A stretch of 64,000 bases of DNA, from NCBI GenBank assembly GCA_027627225.1, contig JAPFQT010000167.1, positions 159,501 to 223,500 of the forward strand, written 5' to 3'. Of the stretch, positions 11,873 to 24,485 are shown in pieces (position 1 is the stretch's first letter; each line of letters opens with the position of its first letter). Source of the stretch: Congeria kusceri. Taxonomy: Eukaryota > Mollusca > Bivalvia > Myida > Dreissenidae. The translations under genes were made by a program, and so were the position numbers. The notes under the pieces are model-generated. The model made no database searches. It had not been told where the DNA came from and saw only the letters and a program-made list of their open reading frames with translations.

Positions 11873-12720
11873 ACAATTGCAACTTAAAGAGCATAAAGGA
11901 ATGAGGAGATAACATTTATATTTAATTATATGTATGTCTATTTTTTCATTTCAGTGGTTGTTGTTGTTCATGTTCAGAACGTGTTTTATACATCATATTT
12001 CTAGTATATTAATTTACGTTATAAATTCATTCTGTTTGATAATGTATTAAACTGTGTTATATTGCAAAGTAACTAGTTTCGTCGATATATAAGATGTATC
12101 AGTAATGATTGTTATTGTTAGTATGGGTGAGGCCAAACACTCTGCGATGTGACATTTGACAAATGGGCACAGGTTTCCAGAGTTTTTCCCAAATGCAGTT
12201 CAGAGGGTTTTATCTCTGTTTTTTCCTGGGCGAGTCACATCTCACTTTACATTAATTATTTAAAGAACTGCTTATAATTACATTGCTATGTTTATGCGTT
12301 TATCAGTGTGCATTGTTCTTTTAGGGATTTGTTTTGTTACTCTTTTTGTGCGTAGCAAAATTAGCTTATTTGCGTGAACGATATGCGTACTAATTGTATA
12401 CTATTATATTATATATACGTACAGTAAATTTACAGTGCGATTTACTCGTGTTTATTTTTTTTCTCTGCCCCTTTGGGTATAAGTGTGCATGTTTGCAAAT
12501 AAACTCCATTTGCCTCAATGAATTCCAACCAAATTCACATTAATGACACTATAATAAGTAATATATTTAAATCGCTTTCCCTTTATTCCACTCTGTGTAC
12601 ACAACCGACGTCGACCATGTTTAAAGATAGCTTCTAGATGTATTTGTGTCAATGTTTGTGATTGGTTGTTTCTAGGTATCGGAACCAATCGGATCAGTTT
12701 CGCGGGTGCAGCGTTCAATG
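11873..12720. other. No feature recognised
   Basis: AT-rich spacer without supported features. Confidence 0.45.
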
Positions 12721-12724
12721 CTCA

Positions 12725-12840
12725 ATTTGCAAAGTTCCGCTCTTTTTAGATTCCGCTTTTTGTGCAGTATTTAACGTTCGATTGTTCCGTCGGAAGATTT
12801 GCAAAGTTCCACGCTGTTTAGATTCCGCTTTCTAGCCGCC
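12725..12840. repeat. Short tandem duplication, 71-bp period
   Basis: The block 'atttgcaaagttcc' plus 'tttagattccgctttt' (with small changes) occurs at 12725 and again at 12796, giving two copies with a 71-bp offset. Confidence 0.65.
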
Positions 12841-12903
12841 GGAACAAATGTTTGAGAATTGCTATATAATTAGTAATTATCTGCCCTGTCGTCTGAAAAC
12901 GAG

Positions 12904-13755
12904 ACCAATAGGCGTTACTTTTTGTGTGTCGGCGGTTCCTCGTCGGCGGTGGTGTCGGCGGCGGCGTCCCCTTCAGTTTGTGCAGACCATTACTTGAGAT
13001 GCTTTTATGCATGACATTTTATGAAAGTGTTGTTAGGCATAAAAGGAACGTTAAGTTCGATTTTCGGCATAATTGCGGTTATCGTACGTCCGTTATGCCC
13101 CATTTTCTTAAAAACAAAATTCTAATAAGGCTTGTGCAGACAATAAAACATTTGTTCAATATTTATGTGTCAGTAAGCATACAAGGAAGGTAAAGTTCAT
13201 TGTCGGCATAATTCCGCTTACTTGAGTTATGCCCCTTCTAAAACAATAGTTCAAATAAGGCTTGTGCAGACAAACACTAAAAATAAGTTTTTTTGCTGGC
13301 ATTATGAAACTTGTGGAAGTGTAAGAAGGCATTAACCGAAGGTTAAGTTCGGTTTTTAGCATAATTGCTCTTATCGTACTCAAGTTATGCACCCCACCCC
13401 TTTTTATAAGTATTTCAAATAAGGCTTGTACAGACAATAACTTGGGAAGTTTTTGTGCCGTCATAATGGAACTTTAGGGAAGTGTTAGTAGGCGTAAAAT
13501 GAAGGTTATGTTTGCTGTTCAGCATAATTGCTTTTATCGTACTTAAGGTATGCCCACTTCTTTAAAAAGTTCAAATATGGCTTGTGCAGACAATAACTTG
13601 AAAGGTTTTTGTGCAATCAATATAGCACATTAAGGAAGTGTTAATGTACATTAAAGGAAGGTTAAGTTCAGTTTTCGGCCTAATTTTTCTTATAGCACTT
13701 GAGTTATGCCCCATCAGGCGACACATCTTACTAGCGGAGTTCTAGTTAAACGTAA
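12904..13755 (+). repeat. Dispersed tandem-repeat element, ~155-bp units, copy 1
   Basis: Begins with a GC-rich ggcggtggtgtcggcggcgg leader, followed by about five diverged units containing 'cataattgc.tttatcgtacttgagttatgcccc', 'ttcaaataaggcttgtgcagacaata' and 'gtttttgtgc.gtcataatg' (units near 13015, 13165, 13320, 13485, 13640). It closes with 'atgccccatcaggcgac' and 'agttctagtt'. A shorter member of the same family, same strand and same termini, lies at 15258-15682. Confidence 0.8.
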
Positions 13756-14635
13756 GTATTTCTAAGAAACATATCCCTGTCCGTCTATCGGTACGAAGAA
13801 TATATTTCTATACATCCTCATATAACTTGATCTGCAGTCTTCTACACTGTTAACCACTGTAGTCGCACAGGAAGTATTTCTTCCTGTAAAACAGCTTATA
13901 GTACTTGAAGTACTTGATGAAGATGTATTTATAACGAATGTTCTCACATTACCAATAAAGTGTGTTGAACAAAATTAAAACCAATCAGGACAGATACGAA
14001 CAGGGAAACGGAATTTATCGACCAAAACCAATATCGACCGATCTTAGAAAGATCTTAGGAAATGATACCAGGTGAACTATATTAAATTCATTTTAATCAT
14101 AACGCATTTACTTAAATCAACACATCTGAAAGATGACACTTGAAAGTAGGCCAAACTCTAGTAAGAGATATCGGGTATTAACTGTTTACCCTAATTAATG
14201 ACCCGAAATTTGAACAACAAATCAACTGCAGTGGGTATTTATTCAGAAATAAGGGCTATCATGTGCCATTAATGCCATTAGGCTGCCAAGACGATACGTG
14301 TTTAAAGTGATAAAAGGACGGAAGTAAAGTGAAAGTAACCAAATTATATTTGTGGATTCACTGTGAACACGTGGATTAAACTATCTGAGTTAAAAATCTA
14401 TGGGCCGTTATATAAAGATTTATTGTAAAATATCAAAAACGCGTAAAATAGGTAAATACAATACGTGATTTAGAAGCTCGATGTGTAAGTACTGTTCTCT
14501 CTTGTATTGTCTTTGTTTAATGTTCGCAGTAATGGCTTCAACTTCTGTGTTTCCTGCTCCCAATTAAATAAACGTGACGCGAACATGTGAATGTCAGAAG
14601 TTACATACTAAAAGTGGCAGAAATCAGACATAAAT
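13756..14635. other. Upstream region of CXorf38-like gene; no defined promoter
   Basis: No clear TATA box or initiator could be assigned. A short antisense frame (13762-13947) and a + segment after a possible acceptor at about 13835 remain open, but neither shows a recognisable domain. The putative first ATG of the gene is at 14636. Confidence 0.35.
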
Positions 14636-15175
14636 ATGAATGAGCTTATCACAGATCCCGGATTAAGAAACTGGATAAAGGCGTGCTTAGGTTTAAAGTG
14701 TGTCAGGGATGGGATGCTGCCGTTTATGGAAAAGAAGTGTGACGATTTGTATTCAGAAAATGAAACTTTCACCAAACAATTATGCCAAATAACAAACTAT
14801 TCGTGCAGTAATTGTTGTGTTAAGACTGTCAAACCAAGCCATTCTATAAATAACTGTCCAGCAAAGGGACATTTAAAAACAAAATGCGCTTGTACTTCTA
14901 ATACTAGACAAGTATGTCCAAATGCGGGTGCGTGTGGGGTTTTGTACGACAGAATTAGGAACGATCATGTCTGGATGACACCACGCTGGGAAAACTCAGA
15001 ATGCACCAAATGGTACATGAACGGATGGGAACAAATGAAGTGTTTCATAGACATGCCCGGGTATGAAGAAAAGGGACTTATTTCCCAGGCAGATGTAACT
15101 GCTTTCGTGCACATATGCCAGAACTACAAAACGTTGAAAACGATATTTCAGACACATATTGAGAAACTTATACAG
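14636..15175 (+). CDS. Exon 1: CXorf38-like N-terminal domain
   Basis: 180 codons from ATG to the donor cag|gtatat. Residues 12-30 (RNWIKACLGLKCVRDGMLP) and the later block W-E-N-S-E-C-x-K-W-Y-M-N-G-W-E-Q-M-K-C-F followed by 'ADVTAFVHICQNYKTLKTIF' reproduce the pattern of human CXorf38: 'NWVKAGHCLLLLRSCL', then 'WGNC....WPVDAWEVAKAF' and a final 'ALLSLINSCDHF'. In between are many Cys residues (N-x-C-C, NCP, CACTSN, CPNAG-CG), which could bind zinc; the human protein also has Cys in this region. The ATG context is ataaatATGa and no signal peptide is present, so the product would be intracellular. Without splicing the frame stops 12 nt after the donor. Domain recognition is by eye; role unknown. 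Confidence 0.7.
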
Positions 15176-15257
15176 GTATATAAATGAAAGTGTGAACTAC
15201 GTTTAGCCTGGATTTCAATGCCTATATACTATTTGCTAATATAAAATCGTGAGTATC

Positions 15258-15682
15258 ATGTTATTGTGTCGCCTTGATAGGCGGCATATACATTGCAGAG
15301 ATTAACTTTGGCGGCGTCGAAGGTGGGGTTGTTTTCGTCGGCTACGTCAACCTCAGCTTGTGCTGACAATAACTTGGGAAGTTTTTGTGCAGTCATGATG
15401 CAACTTAAGAGAAGTGTTAGTAGCCTTAAAAGGAAGATTACGTTCACATTTCAGCATAATTGCTTTTATCGTACTTGAGTTATGTCCCTTTGTTAAAATA
15501 AAAGTTCAAATAAGGCTTCTGTGGACAATAACTTGAGAAATGTTTATGCAATCATTATTAAACTTTTCGGAGGTGTTAGTAGCCATATTAGGAAGATTAA
15601 GTTCCATTTTCGGCAGAATTGGCCTTATTGTACTTGAGTTATGCCCCGTGAGGCGACGCATCTAATTCTGGAATTCTAGTTG
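15258..15682 (+). repeat. Dispersed tandem-repeat element, copy 2, in intron 1
   Basis: Same family as 12904-13755: 'ggcgg' leader, 'cttgtgctgacaataacttggga', 'cataattgcttttatcgtacttgagttatg', and closing 'atgccccgtgaggcgacgc' plus 'ggaattctagttgg'. Only about two and a half units are present. The two copies bracket the CXorf38-like first exon. Confidence 0.8.
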
Positions 15683-15689
15683 GAATAAT

Positions 15690-16455
15690 TTATTTTATAT
15701 GCTCCTTAACCAGCTAATATTATATTTCGAAACCATATCAAATGTCATTAATATGAGTTATCAGGTTTTTTTAAAAACAAACAATTCTGTCTTCAGCCGT
15801 TCTTGGGATGCAGTAGGAAAAACGGTGTTTAAATGCTAACGAAGCTACCTAATTTAAATGCGATTTTTATGTTGAAACTCAACCAAGTGCATTTATGTTG
15901 CATTGTCAGTTTAGAAGGATATGCAGGACAAATTAAAATATTTACGTTTATTTAGTGCTCTTACATTAATTCCATATGAAGGTCACAATGCACTTTTAAT
16001 AAAAAGTTTATTTGGATAGAGGTATTGAAATGCAAAGAACCCACTAATTAAGTACTAACACGCGTGTTTTCTAGCTATATATGGAACACGTGTATGGTAG
16101 TTTTTAATTATTTATTAGTGTTTCAACATTTTCCATCAATATCTCATGTGTATATTAATTTACAAAAATGGGAATTGTGGGCAAATTAAATGCTTTCTTA
16201 CTAGCCAGATAAATCGGCAGGATGTTTCTGTATCTTTATTATAAGAGACATTATGTTGCAAGTGTTTTCATATGTTTAAGGTTCGGTCTGTTCGCAACGA
16301 GATATTCCACTGTGGTGAAATGGTTGTAACAGATGACAAATTGAAAAAAATATTTTACAAAAATGCAAGCTGTACTTAAACTAGAGGTTTTTAACGCCTT
16401 TATGCCAGCAATCGAGAAGCAGGTGGATATACAGACGAAGGTATATACTATTAAT
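15690..16455. other. Intronic AT-rich DNA, no feature
   Basis: Nothing recognisable between the repeat element and the trinucleotide tract. Confidence 0.45.
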
Positions 16456-16820
<365 letters not shown>

Positions 16821-16880
16821 GTATAATAATCAGTATAACAGATACAGATGTTCTATATTCAAAATAAAGTATTCCCAATA

Positions 16881-17690
16881 ATAATACAAAGTGTCAGTTG
16901 CTAGCACATGTATCATACAGAAGTTGCATGACATAATGTTAAATATTAGGAATGGTATTGGTTGGATCTATTTCACTTTAATAAAGGCTATATTAAATAT
17001 TATCAATAGTATAATGTATCATAATTATAAAATACCCAGACATGAAAAAAAATGTGTAAATTTTAATCACAACAACAACATTCATTTCAGCAACATAGCT
17101 TGTACAACCTCCTATCTCTTATTTAAACTTAAGTAAAAGGTTACTATACTAAAGTAAATAAATAATAATGAGGAGCGTTTACTAATTGTGTCACGTAATA
17201 TCTCCTAGCTCTAAAACTTGAACATTAATTATAAGAGAAGTCATTCAATTTCACTGTTATACTTCACGTATTTACAGTTAGTTTATGTTTTTTTTTTTTT
17301 GTTTCTGGGCTTTGTGAAAGAGAATTTTTGTATTTAAAATGTGCAGTATTTTCCATTGCATGTTTTTACTGAAAAAAACTTATATTTGCGCAAAAGAGTT
17401 TGCATAATTACAAAATATTATCATGTAATGTTTATACATTTGTATTATATAGTTTGTTTCTTTTGGTTTTTCCGAATTAGGTAGTGTCTTAAATCATATT
17501 AAGATCCAAACCACATCGAGTCTTCGTCTTCATTGTTTTTTGTATAAATTTGCAATGTTTTAACTTTTTTTAAACTATACCATATGTTAGTGTCCTTTGG
17601 TTGTTGTGTAAAAAACTAATTTGGTTAGTCATGTGACTGGCTAAGTTTTGTAATATTGAAAATAATAATTAAAATTAAGTTTGACATTTG
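16881..17690. other. Intronic AT-rich DNA, no feature
   Basis: Includes poly-T at about 17288-17300; no gene or named repeat. Confidence 0.45.
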
Positions 17691-17692
17691 TT

Positions 17693-18325
17693 ATGCTCCC
17701 AGCATATTAATGCAGGAGGCATATAGTGATCGTCCTGTCCGTCCTTCCGTCCTTCCGTCCGTGACAAGGTTAAGTAGATTTTACCGTTTCGTCTAGCACC
17801 AACACCGCTTACTACAACACTTGGATACTTACACAGTTGTTGCTTATGACCATTTCCCTATCCACCCATATCACTCAACCTCACTTTGACCTTGACCTAA
17901 TTTGGACTTATAATAATTCAAAAATGCAATTTCTTGGTTAAACTGATTTTACCGTTTCGTCTAGCAACAACACCGCTTAATACAACACTTGGATATTTAC
18001 ACAGTTGTCACTTATGACAGTTTCCAATCCACCTATATCACTCAACCTCACTTTGACATTGACCTTGACCTAATTTGCACTGAAAATAATTCAAATGGGC
18101 TGTTTCTTGGTTAACAAGATTTTTCCATTTCGTCAAAAACCAACTCCGCTTGTTATATCGCTTGGATACTTACACAGTCGTTTCGTATGACCATCCCCAA
18201 TCCACCCATATAACCCAAGTTTACGTTGACTTTGACCTTAACCTAATTTGGACTAAGAAATGGGCTGCCCAGCACGAACTGCGGGCATGTGTGTTTATCA
18301 AACACAAAATCTTGTTTCATATTGT
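17693..18325. repeat. Dispersed tandem-repeat element, ~170-bp units
   Basis: Starts with 'tatgctcccagcatattaa' and a gtccgtccttccgtcc run, followed by three units each beginning 'ggttaa...gattttaccgtttcgtc' (near 17768, 17936, 18110) and containing 'cttggata.ttacacagt' and 'ctcaacctcactttgacctt'. It closes with 'gtgtttatcaaacac' and 'atcttgtttcat'. The layout is like the element at 4790-5440 but the unit sequence differs. Confidence 0.75.
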
Positions 18326-18849
18326 AACCTTAACTTTGAAATATATAGATGCATAAATGCCAGTAGTACAATCCAATGCAATCAATAAAACAGAATACAA
18401 CAATGCATACATTCATGATAGGTTTTTTATATATGTGAATTGCATTGTATTTACTATATATTGTCAGTTTCTTACTGTACATGTTACAATGTTATGGCAA
18501 AAAACTAACATACACAAATATATACAATATTAGTGCATAACGTACATTCCACCACAATGCTAATCATATCCAACAAACCAACTTCAAAATGATTGTTTTG
18601 TTTCTTTTTTTCTGATATTTAACGTAAGCTTATACATTTAATTCATTGTAACTTTGCATGTTTGGCTCGCATAGTTCTCTTACTAAAGGTTACCTATTTA
18701 TTCCGATTTCTTTTTGTTTAAGAGTGGTATATGTTTTAATAGATAATGCCAGATTATTTACACGGCCGTTGTAATGTGGAATGACTTAATTTTTCTACAA
18801 CAAAATATGCATTGTTTGGTTTCGAGATATAATATATCCAGACTTTCGT

Positions 18850-19325
18850 TGTCTTTCCATATGTTATCTAAAATTGTCGTGTATTGTTGTCGTGAAATGT
18901 GTGTTAAGCATTAGAATAAGAGCTTCATTTATTGTATTGATCAGACACTCTACTTTTTCACATTTCCAGAAAAGACGAACAATTGTTTCTTCACAATGGT
19001 GACAAAATGTGCAAACATTGCTATTCAATTGTTTCATTTGGTACATGAGAGAGATTTTTCCTAATATATTATGAACTATCCAAATTTGTACCACTATATA
19101 TAGCTATCTCATTGTTATATCAAATATTGTTTAAAACATAAGTTTCCATTCCACTTCTGATATTACAACATTGTTCCATATGGTTTTATATTAAGGTTCT
19201 ATGTTGTTTTGAATAAAACACTCATACACTGATCTATATTTGCTTTCAATGGGTGTAAGTTTTCTCTTATTCCATTGGTTTATTAAATTTAATGTTTTAT
19301 TAAATGTATCAGAAAAATTAAGTCA
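18850..19325 (-). mobile_element. 3' end of L1/Tx1-type LINE ORF2 (fragment)
   Basis: On the minus strand a frame (19094-18864) reads WIVHNILGKISLMYQM, then C-x2-C (CTFCHHCEET) and LFWKCEKV, the usual zinc-knuckle-like C-terminus of L1/Tx1-clade ORF2 proteins (zf-RVT: 'C.FC..e.ET..HLFW.C'). Further upstream on the same strand (about 19320-19110) another frame gives DTFNKTLNLINQWNKRKLTP, the linker that follows the reverse transcriptase ('W..R.LTpiGr'). Stops and a frame change between these pieces show decay. The reverse-transcriptase core is missing, so this is a 5'-truncated copy in the first intron of the CXorf38-like gene, antisense to it. Confidence 0.75.
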
Positions 19326-19500
19326 GTCATTGTCCTAAGATATACATCGAAAGTAATTTCTAACAATTTATATCTAGAGGTTTGAAATACTGATTTGAAA
19401 CTAATTGTTTCCTATTATCAAAAGATTAGTGTTGCCGACTACCTGCTTATAATACCCGTAACAGTATTAATAACGTTTCAAAAATATTTTATTATGTTAG

Positions 19501-20827
19501 TTAGAGGCAGACGTCGGTATAGAAATAAATACTGCTACAGAAATTGAAGCGCGAAAAGATGCATTAAATGCTCTAAATTGGGACACACAAACAGTAGAAG
19601 AACAACGGGCCGATATTGCAGTTGTAAAAGAAAAGCATATCACATGCATTGCATCCAGTTTGACGGACATTGAATTCACCTACAAACCATAAGCGAGCAA
19701 TATAACAGTACCGTTGAGGCTTTGCTAAAACAATTTACTGAATTGAAAACTATCACATCCGAAATCGCTGGAAATTCAAAGGCTTTGGCAGCACTTCAAA
19801 AGGTATGTTACATTTATGTAATTAACCCCTTTGCTTGCCTATCCAAAGTTATGATCGGAATTAGACTTACCTGTTCTAATTTGATGAAGTGTCCCGTTAA
19901 GGTTTATACATGCATTACAGAGTTCGAACTGGGCAGGCAAATGTTTATAACTACAAGCAAATCATCGTTTTCTTCGACTGAGCGTTTTTATTTGCGTGAT
20001 TATTGTATTTAATATTTCAGGTACTAGATGTTATCAGCGGTATCGAAAGGATTACTCTGGCAACTAAAGAAAATACCCGGACGTTATGTGATGACATGAA
20101 TAGTACCTTCAGAATTACATGGTTTTAACAAATACTCATATATATTAAAGTTCTCTTTAAAATGTGTATTTTGGGAAAACTAACAATTCAGTTCATGTTT
20201 ACAAAAGATGGTATCTAATGCATGTCATGCATAACTTGTGCATATATGCATTTTTTATAAAAGTTAACACATACTAAAAATACGTAGATTACCGAGGAAT
20301 AGTTTGACCGCTATTGTGTTGCGATAACGAGCTCCGCCGATTCAGTAGTATCCAGTAGGTTGAATCACACAGGAAATTATTAATGTGCTTACATGTTGGG
20401 AAATTGTCTCCTAGAGCACAATTGCAATAATTATATAAATTAAAAGACGCATGTGGTTCTACATAATTTACATAAATGTATTTTACTTTCAGATGTTAAA
20501 ACGGCACTGCTGATTGTTCTGGAACTACAACAAAATGGTGGCTTACGCATGACAAAAGTTCCAGGTAGATGGGACTTTTAAAAGTAACCAAATACTATCT
20601 TCGTTTACAGGTGTCTATCATTATACAGCTGTATAAATATACAAATTATTCACGATATTTTCCAGGAAGGATTGTTGCAAAAGTTCAGGGGTTAATTGCA
20701 AAAACCGCGACAAATATATTCAGCAGAATTGTGCGGGGAATTTGGGATTTTATCTTCAACCGAAGAACTGAAACAAACGACAGATTGCAGCAGCGTATTG
20801 TAGAAATAGTTACAAGAGTCGAAAACG
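19501..20827 (+). CDS. Exons 2-5: helical/coiled-coil middle of CXorf38-like gene (frame-broken)
   Basis: Exon 2 (19501-19802) starts after ttatgttag and reads charged helical sequence (ADVGIEINTATEIEARKDAL..., then ISEQYNSTVEALLKQFTELK) with a one-base shift needed near 19680, where the first frame ends in TAA at 19690. Exon 3 (20021 onward, acceptor aatatttcag) continues VLDVISGIERITLATKEN in phase. Exon 4 (20493-20564) reads TALLIVLELQQNGGLRM. Exon 5 (20666-20827) reads IVAKVQGLIAKTATNIFSRI and a helical tail ending before aacg|gtaaaa. The amino-acid pattern favours coiled coil and is common in mollusc-expanded intracellular proteins. No named domain can be assigned. Confidence 0.55.
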
Positions 20828-20951
20828 GTAAAACTAACTTTCCATTACAGTTCAAAATAACTTTAAAAAATATATATAACTGAGCCGATTAAGTAAACTA
20901 TAAACATATACACCAATAATTAGGTTATTAAGTCAATAACTGAACTTTTAG

Positions 20952-22142
20952 CGAATGTATCTTCCATTTCATTTAAATAAAAAAGACGGGGACCGAATAG
21001 TCGATGTACAAAGCGGCAGCGTATTGATCAACATTCAATGCCCGTCCCTGGCCAACTGGATTAAACTACGTGAGGCGTGCATCGACTCGGCTTTTTGAAC
21101 CTTTACAAGATCATTTGAGAAGAGAACCAGGTTGCGAAAACCTTATAATAATGGTCGATATGTACAAAACAGACTTCGTAAGAACGGTAGACTTAATTCG
21201 TAAGTACTATTATGCAACTATGACATGTTATGTTCACCTAAATCACCTTGGAATCCATGAAATTCGCCATACGACTTAGTTGTATTACAAGTAAATATTT
21301 TGCAGTCGCGTTAATCGACTGTGCATTTTAAAATTCTGCATACATCATATTGATCTCCAGCCGTCTATGGTATCCATGCTTAATTGCTTTCAGTCAATCA
21401 GCTATATTCACAATTGAGTGATGTGTTACCTAACGACGTCAGCTCAATTCATGGGTCCGACAAACAGCCAGTGATAGATGTAAATCGACTGGGTGACGCT
21501 ATGCAGTTCATTCTCGAACATGCACAATCAAGACGACCTGCTCAGGACATTTCAAGTAGGCTTTGTAGATATGTTATGAAAATGGTTCAATATAACTTAC
21601 CACATGTAAGCTGCATAAACACGCAAACATCGTAGTTCAGAAGCATACGATTGTTAAAAGCTATGTTAGATTGGTCCTAATCCGAAATATATTACGTCAA
21701 ATGTGTAAGCTGTTTATCCTCACGGACTATGTTTACATATACTTATATACATATATATATTTGTTTAATGTCATTTGTGAAGTAGTCTTGTTGTAGGCGT
21801 AAATATTAAATCATATATTGGTATTTAGGTAAATTAATGAAGCAATTTTAACAATTCGCCATATTTGGTACGTGTATCAAGCGAATTTACCAATGCACAG
21901 TTTCGATTGTAGCAACTGATAAGAAGAAAGATGCCTGTCTGATTACCGCTGATGTTGAGAAAAACACGCGACCAAGCGAGAAAACTGTTACCACTTGCAT
22001 GGAAACGCACAACAATTCGGACGATATACCGGAGAAAGATGGAACATTGTCGGTCCCAGCTCACACCACTTGGTCTTGGTCGGGGACGGAGAAAGGTGGG
22101 AACATGGTTGGAAGCGATAGGTTTATATCCTTATACAAGTAA
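20952..22142 (+). CDS. Exons 6-8: C-terminal region of CXorf38-like gene (frame-broken)
   Basis: Exon 6 (20952-21199) carries LNKKDGDRIVDVQSGSVLI, then CPSLANWIKLREA; the frame then breaks near 21090 and resumes as FEPLQDHLRREPGCENLIIM up to att|c gtaagt. The '(V/I)-x-x-G-S-V-(L/V)-(I/V)-x-(I/L)-x-C-x-S' motif is a beta-strand pattern often seen in bivalve immune-type proteins (from memory). Exon 7 (21394-21555) is hydrophilic with a helical end (GDAMQFILEHAQSRRPAQDI). Exon 8 (21913-22142) is low-complexity and Thr/Lys-rich, ending VGSDRFISLYK and TAA. Splice sites tttcag, gtaggc and gattgtag fit and phases 6-7-8 are all 1. Confidence 0.55.
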
Positions 22143-22780
22143 TTGCTACACGTAAATATGGATTGATCGATAAATTGAATTATACATTGATATTTAAAAG
22201 TACCCATCATGTTTCACTTGTCTTGATAATGCATGCATTGACTGCATTTTGAGATCGCATTATGGATCAATGCCAGGATCTCATTTACGTATACCTATAC
22301 CTAAAACATTTGCATTTGACAACGTCGTTACTCACGCGCATACAACGTTAAGAAAAGCATTAACAGTTGATTGCACATTTTAAACACACAATAATGGAAC
22401 ACGGCAGGACATTCCTAGCACAGGCATTCAAATGATACCGTATAAACTTGAAGTAAATTTAAAGTGAATATGTATAAGTACAAGAAGGAGAAAATCCAAA
22501 GTACGCTCAAATAGAATTATAATTTTAGATTTGGAAATAACCTCACATGTTACAAAAACAATTTGGTTGTGCATATATCGACGTACTTATCAATGACCGT
22601 ATAACTGCTAAATTTCGTTGTTATATATTTTTTGCTTAATTTGCATGTGTTACTATATCACAAATTAGAATCGGTAACAAATAGTAATCTTATATAATTA
22701 ATGAAACTGTGCTCATAAGACAATACACCCGAATGATATCACATTTCGTTGTGTCCGTATCGGAAAACAGTAGGGTATAA
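22143..22780. other. No feature recognised
   Basis: AT-rich spacer downstream of the CXorf38-like gene. No polyadenylation signal could be assigned with confidence. Confidence 0.4.
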
Positions 22781-22783
22781 TTG

Positions 22784-22990
22784 TACCAGTTCAAACCAGT
22801 AATAGCCAGTGGCAAAAAGCACCTGATTTACGGTATAAGTAATCCATCAGGTAACCACAATGTCTGGGATCTCGGTATCTTGAGAAGTGGACATGGGGCA
22901 TTCTTCGGTTACGGTTGTCGGACGATTTCGGTAACTGTTACGGGACTAACGCGATGTCACATTGATGTGAACAACGGTTTAAAAATGGTA
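22784..22990 (+). other. Orphan open segment, possible exon of unknown protein
   Basis: A + frame reads YQFKPVIASGKKHLIYGISN and then a Gly-rich beta-like sequence (VWDLGILRSGHGAFFGYGCR). It is more protein-like and more GC-rich than its surroundings. Possible acceptors are the CAGs at 22787 and 22797; possible donors are aacg|gtttaa and atg|gtatat near 22979-22990. I recognise no family, and it may be a diverged repeat instead. Confidence 0.3.
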
Positions 22991-22994
22991 TATA

Positions 22995-23765
22995 ATGTTT
23001 TATGTTCAACTGTTAAGCAAATTGTGCATTTTACTGTTGGTACTATGTACTAAAATATTAGTGTACATTAAATATGAAGCATATTATATATTCCTCTGGA
23101 TCAAATGACAACATAATGCTGCAAATAATGAATGCGTAGATTTAATATTAATAATAACTAAAGCGTGTGTTCAAAATATCTTAAAACGTTAGGGACCAAA
23201 GATTGTTCCGTGTCCATTTCTCGTGCTGCCGAGATCCCAGACAGTCAACCAGAGTAAGCACATGAGTCAGAAGGCATTCGTGACTTTGGGGTTGTCGACT
23301 GAATTTAAGATGGCTTATGTTGAAACAAATTTTCCTCTTGGAATTGCATATATTTAGATGTATTGAACGCTTGGATAACATGTTTGAGTATTTATTGGGT
23401 TTTCGTTATTAAGTTGGTTTTACGTTTGTTATGGTATCAGTTCGCATTTACGTGCAACATGTTGTTAATAAAATAACTTGCGCTGTGTATAATAGTCTCA
23501 ATGTCAAAGACAATTAGAAATAACAGTAATTGTTATTTAGAAATGCTGGAAATGTTTAATTCGACTAATCGTTATTTCGAAATAATTGTATCTGTCCCAA
23601 CGATTGTATGTATATGAAGAACTAGTTTAGAAATTTATCCAGAAAGTCTTGGATTCAGACCAAGATCACCTTTACTAAAAATATAACAAAAACAGGTTTC
23701 TGCATAATGACGCCGCGAATAATTCATTGAGCTAGTATACAGAGAAATCATATACAGATACCTTT
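22995..23765. other. No feature recognised
   Basis: AT-rich; a short antisense frame at 23381-23181 shows no motif. Confidence 0.4.
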
Positions 23766-24485
23766 ATTAGAGCGATGCATGTACCTACTATGGAAGTGCA
23801 TCTGGGATTGGCGGGATCAAAGTCAATGTCACCATTACTAAAATTGCAAAGTGGTTCGTGTTTAATAACTCCGGAAGAATTGAAATAGTGTTATGAAATA
23901 CCGTATGTAAATCACTTATATCGAATTGCTCCTTGGGATTGCATATGGGTGATGGGTCGATGTTACCATTGCTTAAACTAAAAGTTGTTCCCACCTCAAT
24001 AACTCGGAAACGTGTTCAGTCATTTAATAAAACATCATACATGGATATATGGCGATGTATTGCTTATTGCTTAAATTGCATGCTGGGTGGTTGTACTTAA
24101 GTTTACACACACACATGGATCGAATTTAACTTTCTTAAAGTGGTGCTTGTTATCCAGATGTTTAAGAAAAACATGAAGATGCCAATAACTCTGATGTAAA
24201 TAAACGGTCTCGCTTGCTGTTCTTCTAAATAAAATGATATTTAAATATTCACAAACTTGTTGTATACAAATAATGTTACAATTATAATTATAATGATAGC
24301 GATTTCAGAGGAACTTTGTTATATTCTTGGCATATGTGTTGTTATCATTTCAAAAGTATTATTAATTTCTGATTAATGTATAAGGTTTGACTTATTGGTT
24401 GCAAATAGTCTACTGCGATGCTTAAATATAAACCTCTTTTAATTATATTAGTGGTGTTGAAACAATAAAGTGTGTACAATAGCTG

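Noticed and set aside
13762..13947. Ser-rich antisense frame
   Set aside because: No domain, no splice context; overlaps the end of a repeat-rich zone.
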